From contig NZ_QNRR01000005.1 of the NCBI RefSeq assembly GCF_003315205.1, forward strand, positions 186,001 through 250,000: DNA of 64,000 bases, written 5' to 3'. The position numbers and the translations under genes are program-made. Of the stretch, positions 9,034 through 17,467 are shown piece after piece; position 1 is the stretch's first letter; every line of letters starts with the position of its first letter. Source of the stretch: Roseimicrobium gellanilyticum (lineage in GTDB: Bacteria > Verrucomicrobiota > Verrucomicrobiia > Verrucomicrobiales > Verrucomicrobiaceae). The notes beneath the pieces were generated by a model that saw only the letters and a list, made by a program, of their open reading frames with translations, ran no database searches and was not told the origin of the DNA.

Positions 9034-9780
9034 ATGTCATCGTTGCTGGTCGTCAGCCATCCCGGCCATGAATTGAGGTTGCACCATTGGCTGGAGGTGG
9101 AGAGGCCGGAGGTATTTGTACTGACCGATGGCTCGGGCTCTACGATGCGGAGCCGCATGGCATCAACGCGTCGTTTGATTGAGGGCGCGGGCTCCACGCT
9201 GGCGCTACAATCGGGAGAGCGAACCGATGCCGAAATGTACACAGCTTTGCGGACACAGGACCGGGCGTTCTTCAGAGCAATTTTTGATGCCATCAGCAAC
9301 TTGATGGCGAGGGCAGATGTGGACACGGTGGTCTGCGATGCGGTCGAGGGGTACAACACCTCTCATGATCTCTGCTTTCAGTTGGTGCTGTCTGCGGTGC
9401 GCGCGCAGAGGCGCCCCATCTTGGTGCGGGACTTTCTGCTGGTTGGCCGGCCTGATACGATCCCGACAGGAGAGTGCACCGTGCATCGGCTGGACGAACA
9501 GGCGCTGCAGCGGAAGCTGGACGCTGCCAGTCACTATCCTGAACTCGCGGCGGAAATTCAGTCTGCCGTGGAGATCTTTGGCCGGGAGGCATTCGCCACG
9601 GAAGTGTTGCGCCATGTGGGCAACCCTTCAGTTCCCATTCCTCCGCCTTCCCTGCCGCCTTACTACGAGACTTATGGGGAGAAGCGTGTGCGTGAAGGTG
9701 TGTACAGCATGGTGATTCGCCACGAGATTCACGTGGGCCCGATGTCAGAGGAAATCTGGAAATGGGCAGACGGTGTGTGA
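9034..9780 (+). CDS. PIG-L/LmbE-like deacetylase-family protein with altered metal motif
   Basis: A 248-residue protein (256 if it starts at the upstream ATG at 9010). It opens with SLLVVSHPGHELRLHHWLE, which aligns in position and context with the HPDDE metal motif of the PIG-L/LmbE N-acetylglucosaminyl deacetylase family, followed by VFVLTDGSG and a later VCDAVEGYNTSHDLCFQLV that corresponds to the second His-containing motif. Family members remove acetyl groups from GlcNAc-type substrates using zinc. Here the two Asp of HPDDE are replaced by Gly-His, so metal binding may differ or be lost. No signal peptide, so cytoplasmic. The start at 9034 places the motif at the usual distance from the N-terminus. 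Confidence 0.55.
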   Translation: MSSLLVVSHPGHELRLHHWLEVERPEVFVLTDGSGSTMRSRMASTRRLIEGAGSTLALQSGERTDAEMYTALRTQDRAFFRAIFDAISNLMARADVDTVVCDAVEGYNTSHDLCFQLVLSAVRAQRRPILVRDFLLVGRPDTIPTGECTVHRLDEQALQRKLDAASHYPELAAEIQSAVEIFGREAFATEVLRHVGNPSVPIPPPSLPPYYETYGEKRVREGVYSMVIRHEIHVGPMSEEIWKWADGV

Positions 9781-10037
9781 CGGTGCTCATTGCCGTCACT
9801 CCTGAGAAAATGACACCGATCGCACTCGGAAATTGTCCCGTATTTGTTGCATCGGTTGCTTGAATGAAGGCGGTATCTTTTCAGAATGTTCCATGCATTC
9901 ATTCTTTAGGAAGAAAACAGAGCCGCAGACCTTGGAGGGGAAAGCAAAGTACTGCGCAAACTTGGAGTCGAAACCAGGTGACGCTGTATGACGGGCCGAA
10001 GTGCGATGAGGAAAAAAATTGAAATGGAAGGGCGGGC

Positions 10038-10823
10038 ATGCGCATTCACATCCTGAGCGATCTCCATCAGGAATTTGGAGAAGTCGATGTGCCTGAGGTG
10101 TCGTGTGACTTGGTCATCCTCGCAGGCGATGTGTCCACCAAGCTGAATGGACTGACGTGGATCCGGAAACGGTTCCCCTCCATGCCTGTGATCTATCTCT
10201 GTGGGAACCATGAGTTCTATGGGGAGAAGCTTCCGCGTGTGACGGAAAAGCTGAGGCTGGAGTGTGAGGGCACGAATGTGCACTATCTCGAGAATGATGC
10301 CGTGGAGCTGGGAGGGTACTGGTTCTATGGCTGCACGTTGTGGACAGACCTGGCCTTGCACGGTGACTGGCATGTGGGTGCCGGTGAGGCCGGGGAGTTG
10401 ATGAATGACTACAAGCGCGTGAGGAACTCTGAAAAGAGCTACCGTCATCTCACACCTCAGGATACCCGGGCTCTGCATCTGCATTCCGTTGAAGCCATGG
10501 GGGAGTTTTTGGAGGGCCACGATCCATCCAGGACAGTCGTCGTGACACACCATGCGCCGTCCATGTGCTCATTGCCGGAGCACCGGAGGTCGAAGTTGTT
10601 GAGCTGTGCTTACGCCTCCCATCTCGACGACTTCATCTTGAAACATGAGCCCCTGCTGTGGATTCACGGGCACATTCATCACAGCTGCGACTATCATATT
10701 GGGCAGACAAGGGTGGTGGCCAATCCGAGAGCCTACCCTGATGGCCCCAATGTCTGGTTCAACCCAGCACTGGTGATGGACTTGGAGATGTTGAAGGCGG
10801 AGCGTGCCAGGGCGCGGGGGTGA
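10038..10823 (+). CDS. calcineurin-like metallophosphoesterase
   Basis: A 261-residue cytoplasmic metallophosphoesterase. The dinuclear metal motifs are all present and in order: D-x-H (SDLHQEF, residues 6-8), GD (LAGDVS), GNHE (CGNHEFYGE), a mid His (VVTHHAP) and G-H-x-H (HGHIHHSCDY). Such enzymes hydrolyse phosphomonoesters or diesters; the substrate is unknown. Length fits the single-domain family. A GGAAGGG sequence (10026-10032) sits close upstream of the ATG and supports the start. The 258 bp upstream hold no ORF I trust. Confidence 0.85.
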   Translation: MRIHILSDLHQEFGEVDVPEVSCDLVILAGDVSTKLNGLTWIRKRFPSMPVIYLCGNHEFYGEKLPRVTEKLRLECEGTNVHYLENDAVELGGYWFYGCTLWTDLALHGDWHVGAGEAGELMNDYKRVRNSEKSYRHLTPQDTRALHLHSVEAMGEFLEGHDPSRTVVVTHHAPSMCSLPEHRRSKLLSCAYASHLDDFILKHEPLLWIHGHIHHSCDYHIGQTRVVANPRAYPDGPNVWFNPALVMDLEMLKAERARARG

Positions 10824-10941
10824 GCATGTGTGCGGCAGGCGGTTGCACCCCTTCGTGCTGAAGCACAGCACTTGACGAACGCCGGGAGCCGTGGACAGGA
10901 GTTGTGTTTTCACACGCAGTTCGCCCCTCCTCCCGCCCCGA

Positions 10942-12414
10942 ATGACCTCCCAGGCCACGGTCCTCATTGTCGATGACGAGAAGCATACCCGTGAAGGGTT
11001 GCGCCTCTCGCTCGAGGAGGAGTTTGACGTCTATGTGGCAGGCAGCACCACCGAGGCGCTGGAGATTCTCAAAGGCGATCCGATGGACGTGATGCTCACC
11101 GACCTGCGGCTGGGTGGTGAGAGCGGCATGGATTTGATCGAGAAGGCGCTCAAGCTCCCGCACCCACCCATCTGCATCATGATGACCGCCTATGGGTCGG
11201 TAGATACGGCGGTGGAGGCCATGAAGCGTGGGGCCTACGACTTTGTCACCAAGCCCCTCAATCTGGATGAGGTGGAAATTCTCATCAAACGGGCGCTGAA
11301 AAGCCGCACGCTCGAGCGTGAGAACGTCGAGCTCAAAAAGCAGGTGGAGCGGAAGTACTCCATCGAGGGCATCCTGGGGCAGAGCGAGGTGATGAAGCCG
11401 GTGTTCGAAATCATCGAACAGGTGGCACCCACGCGCGCAACGGTGTTGATCGAAGGCGAAAGTGGCACGGGGAAGGAACTGGTGGCGCGAGCGCTCCATC
11501 ACCTCAGCGGCAGGCCGAAGGCGAAGCTGGTCACGGTGCATTGCGCGGCGCTGGCTCCGAATGTCCTGGAGAGCGAGCTCTTCGGCCACGAGAAGGGGTC
11601 CTTCACCGGGGCCATGGATCGCCGCATCGGGCGTTTCGAGCTCGCTGATGGCGGCACCTTGTTTCTGGATGAGATCGGCGAGATCGATGCCAACGTGCAG
11701 GTGAAGCTGCTCCGTGCACTGGGCGAGCAGACCATCGAACGTGTCGGCGGCAGCAAACCCATCAAAGTGGACGTCCGGGTCATCGCCGCCACGAACAAGG
11801 ACCTGGCGGCGCTGGTGCAGGAGGGGAAGTTCCGCGAGGACCTCTTCTGGCGCCTTCGCGTCGTGCAGATTGACCTGCCACCACTGAGGGCCCGCAAAGG
11901 CGACATCCCCATCCTGGCAGAGTCATTTTTGAAGGAACTCGCCGCTCTCAACGGGAAACCCTACAAGCCGCTGAGTGAAGATGCGCTACAGGCGCTGCTG
12001 GCCTATGACTGGCCGGGAAATGTCCGCGAGTTGCGCACGGCCTTGGAGCACGGCGTGGTCATGTGCAATACTCCACGCGTTGGCCTGCGGCATCTGCCCC
12101 AGTACATCCTGTCCGGTGGGTCAATCCTGCCCGGCGCTTCTTCTGGTAAAGGCGTGGATGCGAACACTGTTGGTGGTGGCGCCACGGGGTCGGGAGTGTT
12201 TCGCCCAGGCGATGACCTGAACCTTGAGAAGATGGAACGTGCCATGATTGAAGCGGCGCTGCAGCGCACGGGTGACAATCGCACCGAGGCGGCGGAGTTG
12301 CTGGGGCTGAGCCGCCGCACCCTCCAGCGCAAGCTGCAGGAGATGGGGCGCGTGAAGCGCATCCGCAGACGTGGAGCGACAGAAGAATCTTCTGAAGACA
12401 GCTCAGACGACTGA
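10942..12414 (+). CDS. NtrC-family sigma-54-dependent response regulator
   Basis: A 490-residue regulator with three domains. Residues about 5-120 are a receiver domain (VLIVDDEKHTREGL; phospho-acceptor Asp in VMLTDLRLGG; conserved Lys in FVTKPLNLDE). About 150-380 form the AAA+ ATPase, with Walker A GESGTGKE, Walker B GGTLFLDEIGEI and a sigma-54-contact loop reading GSFTGA rather than the usual GAFTGA. The last ~50 residues form a Fis-type helix-turn-helix (NRTEAAELLGLSRRTLQRKL). It should activate sigma-54 promoters after phosphorylation by a sensor kinase, but no kinase gene is adjacent. I chose the ATG at 10942 because it sits just ahead of the receiver domain; the upstream in-frame ATG (10891) adds non-conserved residues. 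The tail is Ser/Glu-rich. Confidence 0.92.
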   Translation: MTSQATVLIVDDEKHTREGLRLSLEEEFDVYVAGSTTEALEILKGDPMDVMLTDLRLGGESGMDLIEKALKLPHPPICIMMTAYGSVDTAVEAMKRGAYDFVTKPLNLDEVEILIKRALKSRTLERENVELKKQVERKYSIEGILGQSEVMKPVFEIIEQVAPTRATVLIEGESGTGKELVARALHHLSGRPKAKLVTVHCAALAPNVLESELFGHEKGSFTGAMDRRIGRFELADGGTLFLDEIGEIDANVQVKLLRALGEQTIERVGGSKPIKVDVRVIAATNKDLAALVQEGKFREDLFWRLRVVQIDLPPLRARKGDIPILAESFLKELAALNGKPYKPLSEDALQALLAYDWPGNVRELRTALEHGVVMCNTPRVGLRHLPQYILSGGSILPGASSGKGVDANTVGGGATGSGVFRPGDDLNLEKMERAMIEAALQRTGDNRTEAAELLGLSRRTLQRKLQEMGRVKRIRRRGATEESSEDSSDD

Positions 12415-12522
12415 GGCTTGGAACCAGTGGTGCTTGTGGAGGATTGAGCAGGACTCGCTCTTGATGGAATATAGGAGGTCGCTGGTGGGAATAGCCTCCA
12501 TCCAACCCATGCCCGGCTCGTC

Positions 12523-13215
12523 ATGAAATCGTCTGCTCTATTCCAGTCCTTAAGCGGTCATCCAAGATGGCGCCATCGATCAAGAAGCTTGTGGCTGATT
12601 CTGATTGGGGTACTCCTCACGAGTTCGGCGCCCTGGATTCACGCAGGGGGGCTGCCCGCGTTTGAATCTGACCAAGAGGCGCATCTCTGGCTCAAAGAGA
12701 ACAGCCCGTACTACAGCCTCATGGCGGAGGAGGTGGAGAAGCGTGGCGACATCAGCTTCGATGTTCTGGAAAATCAGAAGGGGGGGATGGTGGAAAGTGG
12801 GACCGGTCAGGGCCCGGGACGCATCTTGCTCGCGAAGGAATTGAAAGGCGCGGCGCGGTTGAGCATTCACATCTTCGAACTGACGAATGCCTACCAGAAG
12901 CGGCTGCATGATGAGGTCGACGAGAAGGTCCGCAGCGGCGCGATCGAGACACCTGCTGAGTTTGGCCTGCTGCATGAGCTCATCGAGTACGACGGGTTGC
13001 GCTATCATCGATTTGTATTGGCGGAACTGAATGCTGTGTTGGATGGCGGCATTCCGCGTGAGATGCTCACGTGGATCAATCCCAAGCTCACGGACCTCTC
13101 AAGTTACGAACTGCCGCTGGCCTTTGAGTATGCGAAGGCACAGGCCAGGAGCGGGCACACGGCGCACTATCATGAGTGGTTCTGGAGGCAAAAGCCCGCG
13201 GCGCCTGCGCGTTGA
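12523..13215 (+). CDS. exported protein of unknown function
   Basis: A 230-residue protein I do not recognise. A basic N-terminus and a hydrophobic stretch (about 23-40) followed by an Ala/Gly-rich site suggest a Sec signal peptide. The mature part is largely helical and charged, with no Cys pairs or repeats: an acidic start (FESDQEAHLWLKENSPYY), a central Gly-rich loop (about 85-105), and long amphipathic helices. It begins 108 bp after the NtrC-type regulator and ends 32 bp before the GNAT-cupin gene, so it may be cotranscribed with either. It looks genuine because the frame is open throughout, the codon use matches its neighbours and the signal peptide is plausible. Confidence 0.6.
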   Translation: MKSSALFQSLSGHPRWRHRSRSLWLILIGVLLTSSAPWIHAGGLPAFESDQEAHLWLKENSPYYSLMAEEVEKRGDISFDVLENQKGGMVESGTGQGPGRILLAKELKGAARLSIHIFELTNAYQKRLHDEVDEKVRSGAIETPAEFGLLHELIEYDGLRYHRFVLAELNAVLDGGIPREMLTWINPKLTDLSSYELPLAFEYAKAQARSGHTAHYHEWFWRQKPAAPAR

Positions 13216-13247
13216 CGTGGTGGGGCGGCTGGCATTACAGCATCGGC

Positions 13248-14258
13248 ATGTCCACACCACAGGTTCTCTCCACTGCACGCACCCACTTGCGCCCGTTTGA
13301 GCTCACGGATGCGGATGCGGCCTTCGCGTGGTTCAGTGATCCGGAGGTGATGCGTTATATTCCCTCTCCTCCGGATGCCACGGTGCACCAGACGGAAGAG
13401 CGGATCGGCCGCTACATGGAGCACGGTCGCAACCATGGCTTCAGCAAGTGGATTGTCCTGGATGAGAAGACGGGAGCCCCCATTGGCGACGCAGGCTTCT
13501 ATACCATTCCTGGCAGCAATCGGGTCGAGTTGGGCTACCGGCTTGCGAGGAAGGAGTGGGGGAAGGGCCTGGCCACTGAGATTGCGGCGCGTTGGCTGGA
13601 GGTGGCAGATGAGTGGTATGGCTTCCGCGAGCTGTTCGCCTTTGCGCATCCGGAGAACAAGCCATCCCTGCATGTGATGGAGAAGCTGGGATTTCGTTAC
13701 TCGCACACGGAGAAAATCTATGGCATGGATGCGCCCCTGTACCGGCTGCTCCTGGCTCCTGCTGCGGGAGAGACAGCTCCGCGCTCTGCCTCCTCCATTT
13801 CACCTGCCATGTCCACCACGCTTCAAGCATTGCACATTCCCGAAGGCTCGGGCGCAAACTTCAACCTCCTGGGCCTTTCCACCACCATCAAGGTGACCGC
13901 CGCGCAGAGTGGCGGCGCCTATGTGCTCTATGAGCAGATTGTGCTGCCCGGCATGGGCGTGCCGCCGCACGTGCACACTCGGGAAGATGAAGTCTTCTTT
14001 GTGCTGGACGGTGAGGTGGAGTTTCTCGCGGGAGACCAGTCTGTGATCGCCAAGGCAGGGGACGTCCTGCATGCGCCCCGCGGAGTGCCACATGCTTACA
14101 AGGGCGTGGGAGAGGTGCCGGCCAAGATTCGGTTCCTTGTCTCACCCGGTGAGATAGAGGGCATGTTTGCGCAGCTTGCTTCGTGGCCCTCAGATGTACC
14201 TCCGGATCTGGCCAAGCTGGGCGACCTGTGCGCGAAATTCGGCATCAGCTTTGTGTAA
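13248..14258 (+). CDS. GNAT N-acetyltransferase fused to a cupin domain
   Basis: A 336-residue two-domain protein. Residues about 1-175 form a RimJ/RimL-type GNAT acetyltransferase (LRPFELTDADAAFAWFSDPEVMRY; acetyl-CoA loop region RLARKEWGKGLATEIA; ENKPSLHVMEKLGF). Residues about 190-336 form a small-molecule-type cupin (PPHVHTREDEVFFVLDGEVEF, then AGDVLHAPRGVPHAYK), with the two His, Glu and third His that normally bind metal. The junction contains an internal Met (13809) that would be a natural start for a free-standing cupin, suggesting a fusion of two once-separate genes. There is no frameshift. The start at 13248 is the first residue with GNAT similarity. The substrate is unknown; the cupin may bind a small molecule or be catalytic. 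Confidence 0.82.
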   Translation: MSTPQVLSTARTHLRPFELTDADAAFAWFSDPEVMRYIPSPPDATVHQTEERIGRYMEHGRNHGFSKWIVLDEKTGAPIGDAGFYTIPGSNRVELGYRLARKEWGKGLATEIAARWLEVADEWYGFRELFAFAHPENKPSLHVMEKLGFRYSHTEKIYGMDAPLYRLLLAPAAGETAPRSASSISPAMSTTLQALHIPEGSGANFNLLGLSTTIKVTAAQSGGAYVLYEQIVLPGMGVPPHVHTREDEVFFVLDGEVEFLAGDQSVIAKAGDVLHAPRGVPHAYKGVGEVPAKIRFLVSPGEIEGMFAQLASWPSDVPPDLAKLGDLCAKFGISFV

Positions 14259-14283
14259 ATTCCCGCGTCTCTCGGGTGCTTTT

Positions 14284-15159
14284 TTAACCTGTCACGGTGG
14301 CGTTCCAAAGCGTTTTCACGGCTTGAGCCGCCGCGAGTACGTGGTGCACTCGAAACACGTGTGCACCACGACGAATGCCGGCGGCAACGCAGGCCACGGT
14401 GCCCGCATCGCGATCAAGTGGGTCCGGTAATGCAAGCACGTCACCGATGACCGTCTTCCGCGAAACGGGGAGCAGAATGGGCCGCTCGAAGTGGTGCAGC
14501 GCGGGAAGCTCGCGGTAGATGCGCAGATTGTCATCGCGTTGTTTGGCGAAGTCGATGCCGGGATCCAGCAGGAGATGGTCCTGGGAAAGCCCGGCCCCCA
14601 GCGCGAGCTGGATTTTTTCGGCGAAGAAGGTGTCCAGAGTGGTCATCACCTCCGGATACACCACATGGGTGTGGGGCACCTTTGGTTCGCCTATCGAGTG
14701 CATGATGAGCAGCGCAGTGTCATGCTTCGCGCAGAGTTCCGCATTGCGTGCGGTGGGCAGTGCGGAGATATCGTTGAGGAGATCTCCTCCTTCCGGCAGT
14801 ACCTGGGCCACCACCTCGCTGCGCCAGGTATTGATGGAAAGAATCGGAGGCCAGCACTGTTCCGCATCCCATGGAGGCGTGGGCATGGAGTCCAGCAATG
14901 CAGGCCATGCGCGGATGAAAGGGATCAGCCTTGCCACTTCTTCATCAATGGAGATGGGGCCGCGGTTGGTGCGCGCACTTTCCGCGCCGATATCGATGAT
15001 GTCCGCCCCTTCACGCAGCATGCGCTCAGCCTGGGCCAGCGCTGTGCTGACCTCCAGCGAGCCATCCCGGCAAAAAGAATCGTCGTTGATGTTGACGATG
15101 CCCATCACCAGCGGCCTGCGTGGGAAAAGCAGGCTCCGGTGGCGTAAGGCCAGACGCAT
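14284..15159 (-). CDS. folP: dihydropteroate synthase with atypical active-site motifs
   Basis: A 291-residue TIM-barrel protein of the DHPS family, which joins pABA to dihydropterin pyrophosphate in folate synthesis. Recognisable motifs in order: MGIVNINDDSF (usually NVTPDSF), ADIIDIGAESAR (usually GGESTRPG), ILSINTW (usually vDTy), LLNDISAL, LLLDPGIDFAK (usually GFGK), PVSRKTVIG and a final RVHHV. The overall order and spacing are correct, but several pterin and pABA contacts are changed, including the Asp of the third motif, now Asn. I start at the ATG at 15159; a GTG at 15180 would add seven residues. It may be the true DHPS or a diverged paralogue. It converges with the GNAT-cupin gene. 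Confidence 0.8.
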   Translation of the reverse strand: MRLALRHRSLLFPRRPLVMGIVNINDDSFCRDGSLEVSTALAQAERMLREGADIIDIGAESARTNRGPISIDEEVARLIPFIRAWPALLDSMPTPPWDAEQCWPPILSINTWRSEVVAQVLPEGGDLLNDISALPTARNAELCAKHDTALLIMHSIGEPKVPHTHVVYPEVMTTLDTFFAEKIQLALGAGLSQDHLLLDPGIDFAKQRDDNLRIYRELPALHHFERPILLPVSRKTVIGDVLALPDPLDRDAGTVACVAAGIRRGAHVFRVHHVLAAAQAVKTLWNATVTG

Positions 15160-15186
15160 GGGGTGGTGGCTTGGGAACACGCGAAG

Positions 15187-15735
15187 TCAGCGAATGGCCT
15201 GCAATTGCCCGGCGAATTTCACAAAGGCCGTCGCTTGGGAGCGCAAACGATCTACAATGGATGCATCGGTGAGGTTCCCGTCATCAGACAACAAGCCGGA
15301 GACATGGGGCAAAAAGACGCGCTCGGGGCAGATGTACGCATTCCGATAGCCGAAGATGGCCTGGAGCTGCTCCACAGGGCGCAACGCACCCCACATGCCG
15401 CCGGCCAGCCCCGTGAAGACCACCGGCCGGTGCTCGAAGGACTCCGGGAACTTCAGCATGTCGATGAAATATTTCAGGATGCCTGGCACGCCCCCGTTGT
15501 ATTCAGGGGTCACGATGTGCACGCCGTCACTCTGCAGGATGGTTTCGCTGAAGCGGCCAAAGGAATCCGGCTTTTTCGCATAGGACTGTGGCAGGAAGAT
15601 GTCCTGTGGCAGGTCTGCCAAGTCGAGGATTTCCACTGGATGACCCAGATCCTGGTAGAGGTCGGCGATGATGGAGACGATCTTCCGCGTGTTGCTGCCG
15701 GGGCGATTCGTACCGGAGAGGAGGGTGAGCTTCAT
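15187..15735 (-). CDS. NADPH-dependent FMN reductase
   Basis: A 182-residue flavodoxin-fold protein. The N-terminus LTLLSGTNRPGSNTRKIV matches the phosphate-binding loop of the FMN reductase family, and TPEYNGGVPGILKYFID is its diagnostic flavin/active-site motif, followed by PVVFTGLAGGMWGALRP. These soluble enzymes reduce FMN or quinones, and sometimes azo compounds or metals, with NADPH. Length is typical. It lies immediately upstream of folP on the same strand (27 bp to the folP ATG) and 42 bp from the PHP gene upstream, so the three probably form one transcript, although no functional link between them is obvious. Confidence 0.88.
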   Translation of the reverse strand: MKLTLLSGTNRPGSNTRKIVSIIADLYQDLGHPVEILDLADLPQDIFLPQSYAKKPDSFGRFSETILQSDGVHIVTPEYNGGVPGILKYFIDMLKFPESFEHRPVVFTGLAGGMWGALRPVEQLQAIFGYRNAYICPERVFLPHVSGLLSDDGNLTDASIVDRLRSQATAFVKFAGQLQAIR

Positions 15736-15777
15736 GAAATCGGAGCAGGGAGGCCGGGGTATGACGGTGTTCAGGTC

Positions 15778-16572
15778 TTAGTCGAGCGGAGCCAGGGTAC
15801 GGCGTCTTTTTTCAAATCGGGCACTGTGGGTGTAGCCGACGTCCTGGGCCAGTTGGACGGCCTGTGCAAAGTCCGCGCCGACCTCTCCGGGGGCATGGGC
15901 GTCCGAGTTAATGAGCAGCGGGACCCCGGCGGAATGCGCCAGCACCAGAAACTCGCGGGCGGGGTACATCTCCCGCACGTCCTTGCGGAGGCCCGCCGTA
16001 TTGATTTCGAACGCGGTGTCTGTGTCTACAAGTGCTTGAATCACAGGCTCATAGAATCGACGTAAGTCGCCGGAGGCGCGGAAGCCGAACTTTTTGGGCA
16101 AGTCCGGGTGGCCCATGAAGTCGAAGAGCCGGGAGCGGATGGCCTTTTCATAGAGGTGGAAATAGAGGGCCCAGATCTCGTCGACACTGCCCTCCGTGAA
16201 GCGGGAGATGTATTTCGGATTATCCACGTCCCAGCCCGGCGCGATGTAGTGGACACTCCCGATGAGGTAGTCGAAATCGGCTGCTTTGGAGAGCTCCTCC
16301 ACCCAAGCTTCCCCGCCTTGAAGGTAGTCCACCTCCAGCCCCAGGCGAATGGGCAGGGAGGGGTGGGCAGCGCGGGCTTCGTCCACCATTTCAAGGTATT
16401 TCGGGAACTCCTCCCACGCCATGCGCCAGTCGTCGAAGTAGGTTTGCATGGGGCTGTGGTCCGACAGGCCCAACTCCGGCAGACCGAGATCCACGGCGCG
16501 AGCCGCATATTCGCGAGGATGACCCTCGGCGTGCTTGCAGAGGGGAGTATGGGTGTGATAGTCCGGCGGCAT
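15778..16572 (-). CDS. PHP-family histidinol-phosphatase (HisJ-type)
   Basis: A 264-residue PHP-domain phosphoesterase. The metal-binding motifs appear in order: DYHTHTPLCKHAEG (residues 4-17), LGLSDHSP, LGLEVDYL, GSVHYI, MGHPDLPKKFG and LLINSDAHAPGEVG. The pattern, with the long insert before the VHY motif, is that of HisJ-family histidinol-phosphatases, which perform the penultimate step of histidine synthesis (histidinol phosphate to histidinol). No other his gene is in the window, so a different phosphate-ester substrate cannot be excluded. Length fits the family. It heads the apparent three-gene minus-strand unit PHP, FMN reductase, folP. Confidence 0.85.
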   Translation of the reverse strand: MPPDYHTHTPLCKHAEGHPREYAARAVDLGLPELGLSDHSPMQTYFDDWRMAWEEFPKYLEMVDEARAAHPSLPIRLGLEVDYLQGGEAWVEELSKAADFDYLIGSVHYIAPGWDVDNPKYISRFTEGSVDEIWALYFHLYEKAIRSRLFDFMGHPDLPKKFGFRASGDLRRFYEPVIQALVDTDTAFEINTAGLRKDVREMYPAREFLVLAHSAGVPLLINSDAHAPGEVGADFAQAVQLAQDVGYTHSARFEKRRRTLAPLD

Positions 16573-16643
16573 CGCAGGGACATAGCACGGAGTTTAAAAA
16601 AATCTTGCTGGTGGAAATGCCAATTGCTTAATTGAAAGGAATT

Positions 16644-17402
16644 ATGAAAAAAGGCCTCCTGAGTTTTTCAGCTTTTTTGTTTGCCCTTGTGGCAGTTCCC
16701 CAAGCCCAGGCGTGGGTGGGTGGTCCCTTTGACAGCGGTGACTACAACATCCTCCATGAGCGTGAGGGTGTGTATCAGGCAACCATGACCTACAAGAACG
16801 GTTCAGGTTTCTGCCAGTTCTCCCAGGACAACGCCCTTGGCGCCCAGTCTACCGCTGCCGGCTCCCCAGGACTCAGCGTGTTCAGCTTGGAAAACCGCTC
16901 CCTGCTCTATTACAAGGGCATCACCTATGCCGGCGTCGCCACTGGCGTAGTGGACTTTGAATCCCGTAAGGTCCACGGTTTCACCAACGGAAGCACAACG
17001 GTACAGACGACCATCACCGGTGGTACTGGCGGTGGCTCGGCCTCGGATTATGTCGTGGTGAACGGCAATGAGCCCGATCCCGGATTCGGCTTCTCGAACT
17101 CGCAGTTCACGGCCAAGATCACCCGGATGGCACCCCTCCTTCGCTTCCAGGGCAAGGGTGAGGCTTCCTTCTTCATCGATCCTCAGGTTGAAGACCTTCG
17201 TGACGTGGTCACCACCGCCATTGGCACCATCGACTTCGATGCCTTTGTCGATCCTTTGACTGATAGCTTCAACACGGCGGCTCTGGCCGACATCATTCAC
17301 GCGGCCATCGATCTTTACAAGGAAATCGACGACGCCAGCAGCCCTGCGAACAACATCGAATTCGTCAAGACCAAGGTCTTTGGTTCACGTCGCTATTTCT
17401 AG
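16644..17402 (+). CDS. exported protein of unknown function
   Basis: A 252-residue secreted protein. The signal peptide is clear (MKKGLLSFSAFLFALVAVP, cleavage near QAQA). The mature protein is rich in Gly, Ser, Thr and aromatic residues with alternating beta-type segments (GVYQATMTYKNGSGF, SVFSLENRSLLYYKGITYAG) and a Gly/Thr-rich loop near residue 130, suggesting an all-beta surface or outer-membrane protein; the last ~60 residues look helical. The start at 16644 is set by GAAAGGA (16634-16640); an upstream TTG at 16632 lacks such support. A strong terminator follows 28 bp after the stop, so this is a single-gene unit. I do not recognise a family. Confidence 0.7.
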   Translation: MKKGLLSFSAFLFALVAVPQAQAWVGGPFDSGDYNILHEREGVYQATMTYKNGSGFCQFSQDNALGAQSTAAGSPGLSVFSLENRSLLYYKGITYAGVATGVVDFESRKVHGFTNGSTTVQTTITGGTGGGSASDYVVVNGNEPDPGFGFSNSQFTAKITRMAPLLRFQGKGEASFFIDPQVEDLRDVVTTAIGTIDFDAFVDPLTDSFNTAALADIIHAAIDLYKEIDDASSPANNIEFVKTKVFGSRRYF

Positions 17403-17430
17403 GCTGATCCTTTGACGAACGCACTTCAAC

Positions 17431-17465
17431 GGGGCATCGTTTCCTAAACGATGCCCCTCTTTTTT
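17431..17465 (+). terminator. Rho-independent terminator
   Basis: A perfect 12-bp stem (17431-17442 with 17446-17457), three-base loop, then a T-rich tract. It ends the transcript of the secreted protein at 16644-17402 and lies directly against the start codon of the pseudopilin gene at 17468. Confidence 0.92.
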
Positions 17466-17467
17466 GG

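Noticed and set aside
14259-14290. Possible terminator after the GNAT-cupin gene
   Set aside because: There is a run of six T but only a four-base stem, too weak to call.
16605-16634. Possible promoter (TTGCTG with TAATTG) just before the exported protein at 16644
   Set aside because: The -10 would overlap the ribosome-binding site, which would then not be transcribed.
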